This document shows positions 1-8,872 of a stretch of DNA of 34,289 bases, one piece after another; positions within the stretch are counted from its first letter, which is position 1, and every line of letters begins with the position of its first letter. The translations under genes and the position numbers were made by a program. The stretch covers positions 1 through 34,289 of the forward strand of contig JAIYDQ010000450.1 of the NCBI GenBank assembly GCA_027487375.1. Reading direction: 5' to 3'. This DNA is from Planctomycetaceae bacterium (lineage in GTDB: Bacteria > Planctomycetota > Planctomycetia > Pirellulales > Pirellulaceae). Under the pieces are notes generated by a model that was not told where the DNA came from, searched no databases, and was given only the letters and a program-made list of their open reading frames with translations.

Positions 1-61
1 GAACACTTCTCGCCGAAAACGACCATTTTTAGGTTCGAGAATTGCGAAACGCCGGAGTTTT

Positions 62-219
62 CCTCTGTGATCTCTGTGCCTCTGTGTTTCCAAAACACGA
101 GACCAACGAGACCAAAACACGGGCCCAAAATAAGGGCCCAAAATAAGGGAACGCGCAATTCTACCAAAGGAACTAACAATCGTATGGAATTGAAACACAG
201 AGGCACGGAGAACACAGAG
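62..219. repeat. Inverted pair of the 'HRGTENTE' dispersed repeat
   Basis: The left arm 62-89 reads CCTCTGTGATCTCTGTGCCT and on to TTT. The right arm 193-219 is its approximate reverse complement, beginning AAACACAGAGGCACGGAG. About 100 bp lie between the arms. A second inverted pair of the same sequence, in the same relative orientation, lies at 8873-9118. The same repeat, translated as HRGTENTE, is common in many environmental bacterial genomes, planctomycetes among them. No transposase gene is adjacent. Confidence 0.75.
121..149. repeat. 13-bp tandem repeat, 2.2 copies
   Basis: GGGCCCAAAATAA occurs at 121-133 and again, identical, at 134-146, followed by GGG. It sits between the two arms of the inverted repeat pair. 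No function is evident. Confidence 0.8.
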
Positions 220-317
220 CCGTTCGTGGCGTTGAGCGAGATATGGCGAAAAATGCGATCTGACGCGATTAGTCATCTGGTGTTCCCGATGATCAAGTTT
301 CAGTAACCACCTAGGAT

Positions 318-1811
318 TCAGTAACCACCAGGTGACGAAACATTAGCATAGTCTACAAAGTCGGCAGCGTGTTCAGGAGCTTTGTTCGAGAATCGAGTGA
401 AATCGCTTTCCCAGACCAGTTCCACATCATCGATAGGGCCGTTTCGTTGTTTCGCGATGATCAACTTCGCTTGACCGCGGACGGCATCACGTTCTTCACC
501 GCGAGCGTGATAATCGTCTCGATGGACGAACATAACGACGTCTGCATCTTGCTCGATCGCACCGGATTCTCGCAAATGACTCAGCTTGGGTGTATGGTCT
601 TTACCTTCCTCGGATTGTCGATTTAGCTGGGCCAAACAAAGTACAGGCACCTTCAATTCGCGCGCCATCATTTTCAAACGACGAGCAATCTTTGCTACCT
701 GCTCCTGGCGTGGATCTTTCGAATTGTCCGGTTCGATAAGTTGCAAGTAATCGATCACCATCAGTCCGAGCCGACGTCCGTTGGGTTTCTTGAGTTCTTG
801 CTGCGTGATGCGTCGTGCGACCGCCGCAATCTCGCTAACGGTCCGGCTCGGAGCATCGTCAATGTAGAGCGGCGCGTTGCTAAGCTGGATGGCATTCTGA
901 ACCAATCGTTGTCGGTCTTCTTGGCTAATCGTTCCGTTTCGTAAACGCTGGCTGTTGACTCGAGCAACCGAACAGAGCAAACGGTCAGCCAATTCTATCG
1001 CACCCATTTCCAAGCTCACGAAAAGGGTCGGCGCATTTTCTTTCATCGAGACTTGTTCTGCGATGTTCATAGCGAGCGCGGTCTTTCCCATACCAGGCCG
1101 AGCTGCAAGAATCAAAAGCTCGCCATCATGAAAGCCTCCGGTTAGATTATCGAAATCGGTGAAGTGCGTCATAACTCCATCTTGAAGCTGCTCGCCCTTC
1201 ATACGTGCGTTGATACGCGCCATCGCATTCTTGAGGACGTCACTGATTACTGTTGCCGAGTTCGCGCTGCGCTCATCTTGGATCTGCATGATCCTCGCTT
1301 CCGCTTGCGAGACAAGGTCTTTCGGTTCTTGCGCATCTTCGTAAGCATCGCGAAGAATGGTGGTCGATGCTTCGATGAGTCGCCTCAAGGTTGACTTGTT
1401 GCGAACGATATTGGCGTAATAAACCGCGTGTGCTGCGTTAGGAACGCTGTTGGCCAGTTTCGCTAAATAAGCAGCTCCGCCAATCATTTCAAAGTCGCCC
1501 GCATCTTTGAGTCGACTTACCAAAAGAGTCACATCAATCTTTTGCCCAACGGTATGCATCTCGTGAACGTGATGGTATAGCTTGCGATGGGCATCATCGT
1601 AAAAGTCATCTTCACGAATGACCATTGTCAAATCATTGCATACGTCAGGATTGAGCAGGAGACTTCCTAAGACACCCATCTCGGCTGCGAGATCAAATGG
1701 TGGTGATCGTTCTAGGATATCGACCGGACGCTTGGGCTCTTTCCCTTTTCGAAATTCGCGATTCCCATCCTTACCTGTATCTTTGCGCCCAGGCTGTGAT
1801 TCAAAAGCCAT
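318..1811 (-). CDS. dnaB: Replicative DNA helicase DnaB
   Basis: The 497-aa product matches the hexameric replicative helicase that unwinds the fork 5'-3' and recruits primase. The N-terminal helical domain (about residues 38-140) contains the family-typical stretch AEMGVLGSLLLNP. The RecA-like motor domain follows, with Walker A ARPGMGKTA (237-245), the FVSLEM motif, Walker B LMVIDYLQLI near 350, and the C-terminal GAIEQDADVV segment. There is no intein in the P-loop. ATG is preceded by AAGGGAC about 9 nt upstream. The first 37 residues are polar and basic, a short extension relative to many DnaB proteins. The gene stands alone: no rplI or ssb adjoins it here. Its last 13 bp, stop codon included, are duplicated just downstream (299-311). 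Confidence 0.97.
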   Translation of the reverse strand: MAFESQPGRKDTGKDGNREFRKGKEPKRPVDILERSPPFDLAAEMGVLGSLLLNPDVCNDLTMVIREDDFYDDAHRKLYHHVHEMHTVGQKIDVTLLVSRLKDAGDFEMIGGAAYLAKLANSVPNAAHAVYYANIVRNKSTLRRLIEASTTILRDAYEDAQEPKDLVSQAEARIMQIQDERSANSATVISDVLKNAMARINARMKGEQLQDGVMTHFTDFDNLTGGFHDGELLILAARPGMGKTALAMNIAEQVSMKENAPTLFVSLEMGAIELADRLLCSVARVNSQRLRNGTISQEDRQRLVQNAIQLSNAPLYIDDAPSRTVSEIAAVARRITQQELKKPNGRRLGLMVIDYLQLIEPDNSKDPRQEQVAKIARRLKMMARELKVPVLCLAQLNRQSEEGKDHTPKLSHLRESGAIEQDADVVMFVHRDDYHARGEERDAVRGQAKLIIAKQRNGPIDDVELVWESDFTRFSNKAPEHAADFVDYANVSSPGGY

Positions 1812-2294
1812 CGATGAGTCCCTTTTCGATCTGCGAGATCGCGAGCAACGGAATCGCTCGCATTGATGATTTGGAGGAGTTTAAGCAGCCTAACCTGCCG
1901 ACCTCCGCCAGTATACCAAGCTGCTGCGAAATCGAATCGGTATCCAGATTTAGTGGTTCGAAGGGGGGCAAAGTACAATTTTTAGAAAGATCTTGACAGA
2001 GATTTTGGGATTGACGACCGGTGGATCAAAATTTCGGTTTTACTATGCGAATGCCGCTGGCGGACCGTGTTAACTCGCGAGTTGTGATAAAGTCGAACCG
2101 TGTCGCTAGTGTTAATGGCTAAGGTTTCAACAGGCCCGTTCGTATCTGGACATATTGACGCCCTGCTAAACTCGCGGTGAAACCCGATTTTGCGAGCGTA
2201 GTCAGTTTGACAAGCGAGTTCATTCGCAACTACAACGTCCAAGGTTACAGATTGAATCTACTAAACTTTTCCTTCTTCAAAGACTTACCACTTG
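1812..2294. other. Divergent intergenic region dnaB / thioesterase
   Basis: A 483-bp stretch between divergent genes. Short open frames exist on both strands (for example 1712-1978 and 1982-2242 on the minus strand), but they overlap dnaB or have no family-like features or ribosome binding site. I found no strong hairpin. It probably carries promoters for both flanking genes, but I cannot point to a convincing -35/-10 pair. Confidence 0.5.
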
Positions 2295-2726
2295 ATGACA
2301 TCGGACTCCGCTAGCAGCACGCCTGCTGATTCAAATCGATTTGACTTCGCACCTATTTCGCAGTTGATCGGCTTCCAAGTCGACCCTCCGAAAGCAGATG
2401 TGTCTGGCGAATGTACGGTGAGACTTCCTGTCGATAGTCGCTTGCACAACCCGATGGGACGTGTTCATGGGGGCGTGTTGGCCGCGCTCGCGGACGCGTC
2501 GATGGGAATAGCATTTGGCAGGACATTGGACGCAGAGCAAGATTTCTCAACGATTGATCTCCACATTCATTTCATGCGACCCGTGCGAGGCAAAGGGTTG
2601 GTGGCTCATTCCATTGTTCGCCAACGGGGATTACGAGTTGGTTTTGTCACATGCGATATCCAGGATGATCGTGGGCGACTGGTCGCATCGGCGACATGCT
2701 CGTGTACGGTTCTGGATAAGATTTAA
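2295..2726 (+). CDS. PaaI/YbgC-type hotdog-fold acyl-CoA thioesterase
   Basis: A 143-aa single-domain protein, the normal length for this family. It has the PaaI signature HGGVLAALADASMG (HGG, then an acidic residue seven positions further on), which forms the thioesterase active site between hotdog subunits. The C-terminal strand pattern (IDLHIHFMRPVRG, then RLVASATCSCTVL) is also typical. Such enzymes hydrolyse acyl- or aryl-CoA thioesters. The substrate cannot be read from the sequence. I use the ATG at 2295; a TTG directly before it could also initiate. No obvious Shine-Dalgarno sequence is present. It is followed 192 bp later by the DUF1573 gene on the same strand, too far apart to assume an operon. 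Confidence 0.9.
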   Translation: MTSDSASSTPADSNRFDFAPISQLIGFQVDPPKADVSGECTVRLPVDSRLHNPMGRVHGGVLAALADASMGIAFGRTLDAEQDFSTIDLHIHFMRPVRGKGLVAHSIVRQRGLRVGFVTCDIQDDRGRLVASATCSCTVLDKI

Positions 2727-2918
2727 ATTTTCTTGTGCTAAACTCTGCAACTTACCCAGTTATCAGTCTGCTCCCGAGCCGTTTACAACATGCCAGGTAA
2801 TCTGGGTGGAGTTGGCAAGAGGTTCTAAAGATTCCGACATTTTGCGGTTAAGCATATCCCTAGCCATAGCCGAAATCTCTTGATACATGAGTCATATTGC
2901 CTAGGAGGAGCTCAAGAA

Positions 2919-3971
2919 GTGTTGTCGTTTCTTTATTCTGCAGTGTCGCGAAACAGTTCCTCGAATTCATCGGTAACTGTATTCGCCGTATCCGCATTTA
3001 TCACTTCGATTACATTTTGCACTTCAGCGTTCGGACAAAACTGGGCAGCCAAAATGTTCGAAACTACTACGCACGATTTTGGTTCGGTAAGTAGAAACGC
3101 AAAAACAGAGTTCGCTTTTGTTCTTGAGAACATCTACGAAGAAGAACTTCACATCGCCAGTGTGCGGAGCAGTTGCGGTTGTACCAAGCCTGTGATTGGC
3201 AAGTCATCGTTGAAGACTTGGGAGAAAAGTGAAATCACGGCGCAGTTCAACACGAGATCCTTCATTGGTCACAAGAATGCAGCCATCACGGTCACGTTTG
3301 ATCGACCCTACTATGCCGAAGTTCAATTACTAGTCAAAGGACACATTCGGTCCGACATCGTAACTGAACCGGGCGAGGTCGCGTTTGGAGAGATCGAATC
3401 GGGAACGAAGCGTGAGACTCCTGTTCGGATCTCTTATGCAGGACGTGGTGATTGGCAAATCGTTGACGTTCGAGGAAAAAACGACTACTTGTCGGTTCGG
3501 ATGGATCCACCGCAGCGACGCGGTAACTTGGTGACATATGTTTTAAACGTCGCTCTTTCGGAGAAAGCTCCTGTGGGCGAGCTCCATGATGAGCTTGTCG
3601 TAGTGACCAATGATGCCGTAGATAATGAGTTCACGTTGCCGCTTTTAGGACGAGTTGTTCCGCCGATTACGGTCGCTCCTGCGTTGATTGGGTTGGGTGA
3701 TGTCACGGCTGGTCAAACCAAACAGCAGCGGTTTGTCGTCAAAGGAAACAAGCCTTTCAAAATTGTGGATGTAACTTGTCCCGATAGTCGCTTTCAATTC
3801 AAGCCAGACGTCGAATCCAAGGCAGTCCACGTTGTTCCTTTCGAATTTGTCACTGCTACTTCCGAGGACGAGAAACAACTTGGCGATTTCAAGCAAACCG
3901 TGTTGGTCAAAACCGACCTAGGCGAAGCTTTTGTCGCAGAGTGTACTGTGAGTGGAAAATTGATTCACTAG
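2919..3971 (+). CDS. DUF1573 domain-containing exported protein
   Basis: A 350-aa protein with an N-terminal signal peptide (hydrophobic stretch VTVFAVSAFITSITF, cleavage likely near AFGQ). The DUF1573 domain begins at MFETTTHDFGSV and contains the hallmark SSCGCTKP. The fold is an immunoglobulin-like beta sandwich, and two further weaker beta-rich repeats follow (SDIVTEPGEVAFGEI..., then APALIGLGDVTAGQ...). These proteins are numerous in planctomycetes and lie outside the cytoplasmic membrane; their role is unknown. I place the start at GTG 2919 because AGGAGG lies at 2903-2908 with a 10-nt spacer and the signal peptide follows directly. An in-frame TTG at 2880 would add 13 residues without a ribosome binding site. 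Confidence 0.88.
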   Translation: MLSFLYSAVSRNSSSNSSVTVFAVSAFITSITFCTSAFGQNWAAKMFETTTHDFGSVSRNAKTEFAFVLENIYEEELHIASVRSSCGCTKPVIGKSSLKTWEKSEITAQFNTRSFIGHKNAAITVTFDRPYYAEVQLLVKGHIRSDIVTEPGEVAFGEIESGTKRETPVRISYAGRGDWQIVDVRGKNDYLSVRMDPPQRRGNLVTYVLNVALSEKAPVGELHDELVVVTNDAVDNEFTLPLLGRVVPPITVAPALIGLGDVTAGQTKQQRFVVKGNKPFKIVDVTCPDSRFQFKPDVESKAVHVVPFEFVTATSEDEKQLGDFKQTVLVKTDLGEAFVAECTVSGKLIH

Positions 3972-4300
3972 TTCCTGCCTGTTTCATCAGCTTTTGCTTC
4001 ATTGAGGGGAAACGCTGAATCGCCGGGCCTTACCAAAAGGATTTGGATGAATACTGCATCGAATTGGCCGATGGGCTCAACTCTCGCAGAGCTCAATCTT
4101 GAAATTCAAACCGCGCCCTTTGCGACTTACAAAATCGGCGGTGACAAAAAACTAGCCGATGGAACAAAGAGCGTCTTAACGCCAAGCACGTTTGGTTCGC
4201 CGAGTATGCCGCCTAGCATGCAGTCAAAGACCACAATAATGACGCCGAACAGCGATGCCATGAAGTGGTCCCAAACTCGGTAGCTCAATTGTTTGACGTT
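3972..4300. other. Convergent intergenic region
   Basis: A 329-bp stretch between the convergent DUF1573 and flippase genes. A 93-codon plus-strand frame (4002-4283) has no recognisable domain and no ribosome binding site. On the minus strand a 44-codon frame encodes a hydrophobic peptide and is listed separately as a weak candidate. I see no clear terminator hairpin. Confidence 0.5.
4127..4261 (-). CDS. Possible 44-aa hydrophobic peptide downstream of flippase
   Basis: This ATG-started frame encodes MASLFGVIIVVFDCMLGG and continues to a TAA. The first 20 residues would form one membrane span. It lies 39 bp downstream of the flippase stop, on the same strand and in the same reading frame as the flippase, with no stop codon between the flippase TAG and its own TAA. 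It could be a small membrane protein translated from the same message, or chance. I know no family for it, there is no clear Shine-Dalgarno sequence, and my confidence is low. Confidence 0.2.
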   Translation of the reverse strand: MASLFGVIIVVFDCMLGGILGEPNVLGVKTLFVPSASFLSPPIL

Positions 4301-5887
4301 CTATCGCCAGAAGCAGCGGCCATCTAATGCAAGGCCAAGCCGTCGGAGTATTGGCCTTAGGTGAACGCTGAGGCCTTCTTTCTCGTCGGTAGTTAGGAGC
4401 AGATCTGTTCTGCTTATCACCAGGACGGTTGCCGTGAAAACAACCATCGATAAGCTCGTTGATATCGCGAGACTCGCTGGCAAAACGGACAGGATGATCG
4501 CCTGGGGACCAACCCAGCAATCGTGCTTCGCCATGATAGCGACTGTCATTCCCAAGATTGCCACGCCCGCCAAGAATGTCGCAAACATCGCTCCGTAAAC
4601 ACACCAAAGCGGTACCATGAAATAGTTTAATGCGATGTTGAGTATCAAACCAACACCCATCAACTTCGTGACCAACCCACCCTTCTCTTCACACCAGAAA
4701 TAGTTGCATAAAAATGCGGCCAGCGCAGCATAAGTGCAGTGCACTAACCCTAGTGGCATGATCGACAAACCGTCTGCGTAGCGGCCTTTGAGTAGCGTTT
4801 GAAAAACAAACGGCGAAACAACCATGCCGCCAATCGATAACGCCCAGAAGAACAATGTCATCAGCTTCATCGTGGATCGTATTCGAGCCTTCACGGTTTC
4901 GCGTTCGCCAGCCTCCCAGTCCGCACTAAGATGCGGTAGGATCATCCCGTTTAGCATGGCTGCCAGACTAGTGATCAGCACTGGCAAAATCCGCCCACTA
5001 TGGTACTGCCCAACGATGGCTGTACTGCTCAAAACTTCCGTGTTCGCCAAATGGAGCAGCATATAGCGATCCACCACGTCGAAGAGATTACCGAGCAAAT
5101 TCATGAGCCATACGCTTGCAGCAAATGGCAAAACTCGCTTCCACATCCCTCGCGTGTCCATCGGTTCTTGATGCGCGAACGCAACTGCGCAAGTCGTCCG
5201 GAGTCCTATCAATCCGGGGATACACCCTAGTAAAGATGCAATCGCGAACGAAAGTAAAACACCGCGCCAATCGCTGAACAGTAACAACCATGAAACCGAC
5301 ATCATCGTGAACGAGATGGAGTTCACCATTTGCATACCTGATACGATGCGGTTTTGCCGCAAACCACTAAGTAGCTCAGTCAGAAAATTGAATCCAACCA
5401 CCAATATGAGCGTCGCAGTCAACATGGCGACAGTTGCAAATGACTCCTCGTTATCAAAAATTAAAGTAGCGCTCCACCATGGAAATAGCACGAGCGCTAA
5501 CGAGAAGGCAAGCAGCCCCGCGGCCGATCCAACTATCATCCATCCAAGGTAACTAACGAGCTGATTCCGCGTCCGATAGAACTCGGTAAACCTCCCCAGC
5601 GACCCCGGCAGTCCAAGCACCGATAAAGGTGCTGCAAGGATGAAAAACCCGCTCGCTAAAGCCCACAGGCCGAGTTCATGCTCCGAAAGAAAATGACAGA
5701 ATGCAATATTCCGAAGGAATCCAATCCCTCGTTGGAGAATATTTGCAATCAGCATGAAAGAGATTCCCGACGCGATCGTGTCGGTCGACATCTCTTGCTT
5801 GGCAGAAGCAGATTCGGTTGTTACGAAGGAGACCAGGCTTTCTTCTTGCAATTCCGTAGAATCAATGGGACTAATTGCAAGAGCCAT
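4301..5887 (-). CDS. Polysaccharide flippase (MOP superfamily, Wzx/MurJ-like)
   Basis: A 528-aa integral membrane protein. After a polar N-terminus (about 40 residues) the rest is a succession of about 12-14 hydrophobic segments, starting at SGISFMLIANILQRGIGFLR, the typical first helix of lipopolysaccharide/oligosaccharide flippases. The pattern of Asn, Arg and Gly in helix 1, the SVLGLPGSLGRFTEFYR motif in helix 2 and the length fit the polysaccharide biosynthesis export family, which moves lipid-linked glycans across the cytoplasmic membrane. No glycosyltransferases adjoin it, so the glycan is unknown. ATG 5887 is the start chosen; a TTG four codons upstream is also in frame. Confidence 0.88.
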   Translation of the reverse strand: MALAISPIDSTELQEESLVSFVTTESASAKQEMSTDTIASGISFMLIANILQRGIGFLRNIAFCHFLSEHELGLWALASGFFILAAPLSVLGLPGSLGRFTEFYRTRNQLVSYLGWMIVGSAAGLLAFSLALVLFPWWSATLIFDNEESFATVAMLTATLILVVGFNFLTELLSGLRQNRIVSGMQMVNSISFTMMSVSWLLLFSDWRGVLLSFAIASLLGCIPGLIGLRTTCAVAFAHQEPMDTRGMWKRVLPFAASVWLMNLLGNLFDVVDRYMLLHLANTEVLSSTAIVGQYHSGRILPVLITSLAAMLNGMILPHLSADWEAGERETVKARIRSTMKLMTLFFWALSIGGMVVSPFVFQTLLKGRYADGLSIMPLGLVHCTYAALAAFLCNYFWCEEKGGLVTKLMGVGLILNIALNYFMVPLWCVYGAMFATFLAGVAILGMTVAIMAKHDCWVGPQAIILSVLPASLAISTSLSMVVFTATVLVISRTDLLLTTDEKEGLSVHLRPILRRLGLALDGRCFWR

Positions 5888-6042
5888 TCGGGAACTCAAA
5901 AGACGGAAACAGAAAACTGATTCTCATCTATACCCTATGAATAACAACGGCTTTGCTAAGTTCAATCGTTGCATCTTTACTTGCAGCGAAAGATTAGCGA
6001 TTGCACCGGTTGTAGCGACGATATCACTCAGAGGTACTTTGT

Positions 6043-7866
6043 CTATCGAATCCCTTGCAACTCGAGTGCACGTATCTCAGCGTCCATTGCTGCCCGGTCG
6101 CTTTCGGTAATGTCTGGATTCGGTAGCAATGACCGGCGCGTGCAATTGACAAGTGCTTGCAGCGTCTGATAACGACGAGTCAATTCAATGGCGGGCGAAA
6201 GGAAATCATAAACAATCGCTCGTAACTCTTCCTCGTCCTTCGGTGGAATTGCTTTAAATTGGCTTCGAAGGGCGGCATATCCGGCTGAAGAAAAATTGAC
6301 GTCCAACCCCTCACGATCTAGCCAATCAATTAGTGAATCGGAAGTAAGTCCGGTTGGCTTAATCATCCATTTAATGAAATCAATTCGGTCTTGGCCCGTT
6401 GCATCCAGCACCGGAATAATCAAATCGCCTACGCGACCAGGACGTCGAATGTCGGGCGAAAGCAGATGAATTCGTGCTGTCATCAAGAGCCAGATCACCT
6501 TTCCACGTAACCGTGGATCGCTCATCATCGCTTGAATCTTCCCCGTTAGCCGGCGTTCGGTTTCATGCGATCCCTCGCCGACGCTTCCAAATTGAGTATC
6601 TGCTTCATCGACAAAAATAACTACTTTCTCAAGTGCCTCAAGAACGCGACGCAATCGCTCAAAGATCACGTCCGTTTGACCAAACCATTGGCTCCGGATG
6701 TTCTTGAGTACCAAAACGGGCATACTCAACTCTGCTGCGACTGCTTCAAAGATAAATGTCTTTCCGCCACCGATCGGACCGGCGATCGCCGCTCCTGGTA
6801 GTGCTCGATCGTCGCCCAATTGCATTCGTGGAATGAGATAAGTCGCAAGGAACTCCTTCAACTTTGAAAACCCAATAACATCCTTGAGGGTATGCTCTGG
6901 TTTTTTGAACTCAATCACATCTTCGCCCAATTGGCTTTGAATAAAGTGCTCGACTTGCGCGGTCGTATCATCGCGTTGAATCGGCTTGCCTGCATAGTCC
7001 GAGGCTAACATGAGTTGCCGCATTGCATGAAGACTCAAACCGGCGGTTGCTTGGGCAATCATGTCAATCGGTTGCTCGATTGGCGGTGCGTTGGAGGCCC
7101 GACCGTTTAGGCGAGTACTCGATGATGCGACATGCCACTGTGCGAAGTGCTTTCTTCCGGTAGTGTCAGGCGATGGGATATCAACCGAAAGAACTTGCGG
7201 AAGTCGTGAGACTCGTGAGTGAATTTGCGAAACCGATTCAGAGATAAGCAAGACCGTATCGCGACCTGCAAAAAACTCGGGATCACTAAACCAATCTGTT
7301 ACGACGGCGATTCGACGCATCTGAACATCGTTCATTTTGGACACGTCTCCGTCCCCTGCAGGCAGAATCATGTCTGCTCCCTCGATCATGATCAGCAGGT
7401 TATCACGCATCGTCGAACGCGAGCAGATCGTCAACTGGCGAAGAAACTCCAGGGCTTGCGTAGCGTTCCCGATCGCATCACGAAGATACTGATCAAATTC
7501 GCGGCGTCTTAGATCGAATTTGGAGCCATCTTGCAACACTTCCTTCATCGGCATTGAATCGACCGTAGATCCGTTTTTCCACGCAGCCCAGGCATCGCGG
7601 AGCTTGTTGCGATCGGATTCGTTCAAACGAACCGGCCCGTTGAGTTCATAGGTTATCTGAACAAGGCCGGGCGCAGTCAGCTTATTCTTTAAAAAGGTAA
7701 TGATCGGCACATAGGCTTGCCCATCGAAGTATAAATCGTAGATATTCCCAGCGATTACAATCGATCGTGATTGCCCTGAATTGATCATTCGAGCAAGCCG
7801 ACTATAAAACGGATAGGATGCTTGCGGCAAATCGCCGATCGGTACATTGATTGGTTCAGTTCCCAC
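6043..7866 (-). CDS. Tandem-module AAA ATPase (degenerate + active)
   Basis: A 607-aa cytosolic protein. The C-terminal half is a complete AAA+ module: Walker A GPIGGGKT (363-370), Walker B VVIFVDEAD (415-423), sensor-1 WLLMTAR near 460 and an arginine-finger-like RRPGR (474-478). The N-terminal half appears to be a second, worn AAA module: a strand with P-loop position IVIAGNIYDLYF (36-47) lacking GKT, a Walker-B-like LLIMIEGADMI (157-167), and VLLISESVSQIHSRV followed by VDIPSPD, the position where AAA proteins have a sensor-1/R-finger strand. This degenerate-plus-active layout resembles Ycf46-type ATPases; the substrate is unknown. GTG 7866 is the first possible start because an in-frame TAA lies two codons upstream. 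No partner gene is nearby. Confidence 0.85.
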   Translation of the reverse strand: MGTEPINVPIGDLPQASYPFYSRLARMINSGQSRSIVIAGNIYDLYFDGQAYVPIITFLKNKLTAPGLVQITYELNGPVRLNESDRNKLRDAWAAWKNGSTVDSMPMKEVLQDGSKFDLRRREFDQYLRDAIGNATQALEFLRQLTICSRSTMRDNLLIMIEGADMILPAGDGDVSKMNDVQMRRIAVVTDWFSDPEFFAGRDTVLLISESVSQIHSRVSRLPQVLSVDIPSPDTTGRKHFAQWHVASSSTRLNGRASNAPPIEQPIDMIAQATAGLSLHAMRQLMLASDYAGKPIQRDDTTAQVEHFIQSQLGEDVIEFKKPEHTLKDVIGFSKLKEFLATYLIPRMQLGDDRALPGAAIAGPIGGGKTFIFEAVAAELSMPVLVLKNIRSQWFGQTDVIFERLRRVLEALEKVVIFVDEADTQFGSVGEGSHETERRLTGKIQAMMSDPRLRGKVIWLLMTARIHLLSPDIRRPGRVGDLIIPVLDATGQDRIDFIKWMIKPTGLTSDSLIDWLDREGLDVNFSSAGYAALRSQFKAIPPKDEEELRAIVYDFLSPAIELTRRYQTLQALVNCTRRSLLPNPDITESDRAAMDAEIRALELQGIR

Positions 7867-8018
7867 AGTTTAATATCCCAATGGTTGTAATTTTGCTGAC
7901 TGAATAGTTGTGGCGATACACTTCAAGTCGTCTATGATTTTGCTCTGGCTGTTATAACATTGTCGATCGATTTTGCCTCTCCCCTCGAACCACCTTTACA
8001 AGAATCTTATTCGTCGCA

Positions 8019-8768
8019 ATGCGATTGTTTCTGCCACCAAACGAGCAACCAACCAGCGATCGCCGCCCGTCCCCTCCGGAGTCTGGAGCTATTACCCCTG
8101 AGCCGATGACGCTAACCACGGGTGTTGACGTTGCCGCAGTGTCTCAGGTGACGCCAGAAACGCTTCTCAAATGGGAGGAATCACTTATTCACGGCGACAC
8201 GACCTCACTATCATCAGGGGAAAAAATCGTCGAGGGGTTCAGCACTTGGGAGTTTGATCGCACTTGTGTAGTTCTCGGACGTGGTTCGAAAACGTCAGAA
8301 GCCAATGTCGATCTTTGTGCGGAAGACAGCATTCCGATTGTTCGTCGATGCAGCGGCGGCGCATCGATCGTAGCTGGCCCTGGTTGCTTGATGTACAGTG
8401 TGATTCTTTCCTTGCAAGATCGCCCAGATTTGCGTTCGATCGATAAAGCACATCGATTTGTTATGGACCGAATACTGACTGCAACAAAGAGTTTGGATTC
8501 AAGGGTTACTCTGCAAGGGATATGTGATTTGACGATTGGCGATCGTAAATTTTCGGGGAATGCCCTTCGATACACTCGAGATTGGCTTCTTTATCACGGT
8601 ACCATTCTTTATTGCTTCCCGATCGAATCCATCACGCGCTACCTAGCAACACCACCGCGGCAGCCAGCCTATCGTAGCGGTCGCTCCCACGCAGATTTTC
8701 TCACCAACCTTGATTGCAAACCAGAGGCATTGAAGCAAGCACTACGCGAAAGCTGGGGATTGATTTGA
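8019..8768 (+). CDS. Lipoate/biotin protein ligase family (LplA-like)
   Basis: A 249-aa protein with the BPL/LplA catalytic fold. The recognisable region runs from WEFDRTCVVLGRGSK through RRCSGGASIVAGPGCLMYSV (the lipoyl-AMP binding RRxSGG loop) to the catalytic lysine in DRKFSGNALRY, then LLYHGTILY and AYRSGRSHADF. The family attaches or transfers lipoyl, octanoyl or biotinyl groups to E2/H-protein lysines; which reaction applies here is not decidable. The catalytic domain starts near TPETLLKWEES, so the first 45 residues look surplus. They include PEPMTLTTGVDVAAVS, translated from a dispersed repeat (8096-8138) also found upstream of flgI. ATG 8019 is the longest start; ATG 8106, inside the repeat, is an alternative. 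Neither has a Shine-Dalgarno sequence. Confidence 0.88.
   Translation: MRLFLPPNEQPTSDRRPSPPESGAITPEPMTLTTGVDVAAVSQVTPETLLKWEESLIHGDTTSLSSGEKIVEGFSTWEFDRTCVVLGRGSKTSEANVDLCAEDSIPIVRRCSGGASIVAGPGCLMYSVILSLQDRPDLRSIDKAHRFVMDRILTATKSLDSRVTLQGICDLTIGDRKFSGNALRYTRDWLLYHGTILYCFPIESITRYLATPPRQPAYRSGRSHADFLTNLDCKPEALKQALRESWGLI
8096..8138 (+). repeat. GAGCCGATG-type dispersed repeat inside reading frame
   Basis: 43 bp starting CCCTGAGCCGATG and ending GACGTTGCCGCA. It matches the reverse complement of 19064-19106 at 39 of 43 positions. Similarity also extends a little upstream (CCTCCG.A..CTG before the repeat in both places). It lies in frame within the 5' end of the lipoate-ligase-like gene. Confidence 0.85.
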
Positions 8769-8872
8769 AGCTTTGGCAATAATTTATCTGAATCCGCCAA
8801 TTGCGCGGATTACCCGAAACAAATGCTAACAAAACAGGCTTGTCTCGTGCTCAAAACTGTCCCGTGTCCATT

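Larger units (their letters stand above)
1..317. other. Intergenic, repeat-bearing segment
   Basis: No convincing gene. A reading frame crosses 67-306 but its translation contains the peptide KHRGTENTEP, which is what the AAACACAGAGGCAC-type dispersed repeat gives when translated, so I do not call it a gene. The segment holds an inverted repeat pair (62-89 and 193-219), a 13-bp tandem repeat (121-149), and a 13-bp direct repeat next to the end of dnaB (299-311 and 317-329). Confidence 0.7.

Noticed and set aside
67-306. 79-aa open frame on the plus strand
   Set aside because: It translates the dispersed repeat (peptide KHRGTENTEP) and tandem repeat; no domain and no ribosome binding site.
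1992-2100. TTGACA at 1993 as a sigma-70 promoter
   Set aside because: No matching -10 hexamer at the right distance.
4002-4283. 93-aa plus-strand open frame after the DUF1573 gene
   Set aside because: No recognisable family, no Shine-Dalgarno sequence, low-complexity Ser/Thr/Met composition; overlaps the minus-strand hydrophobic frame.
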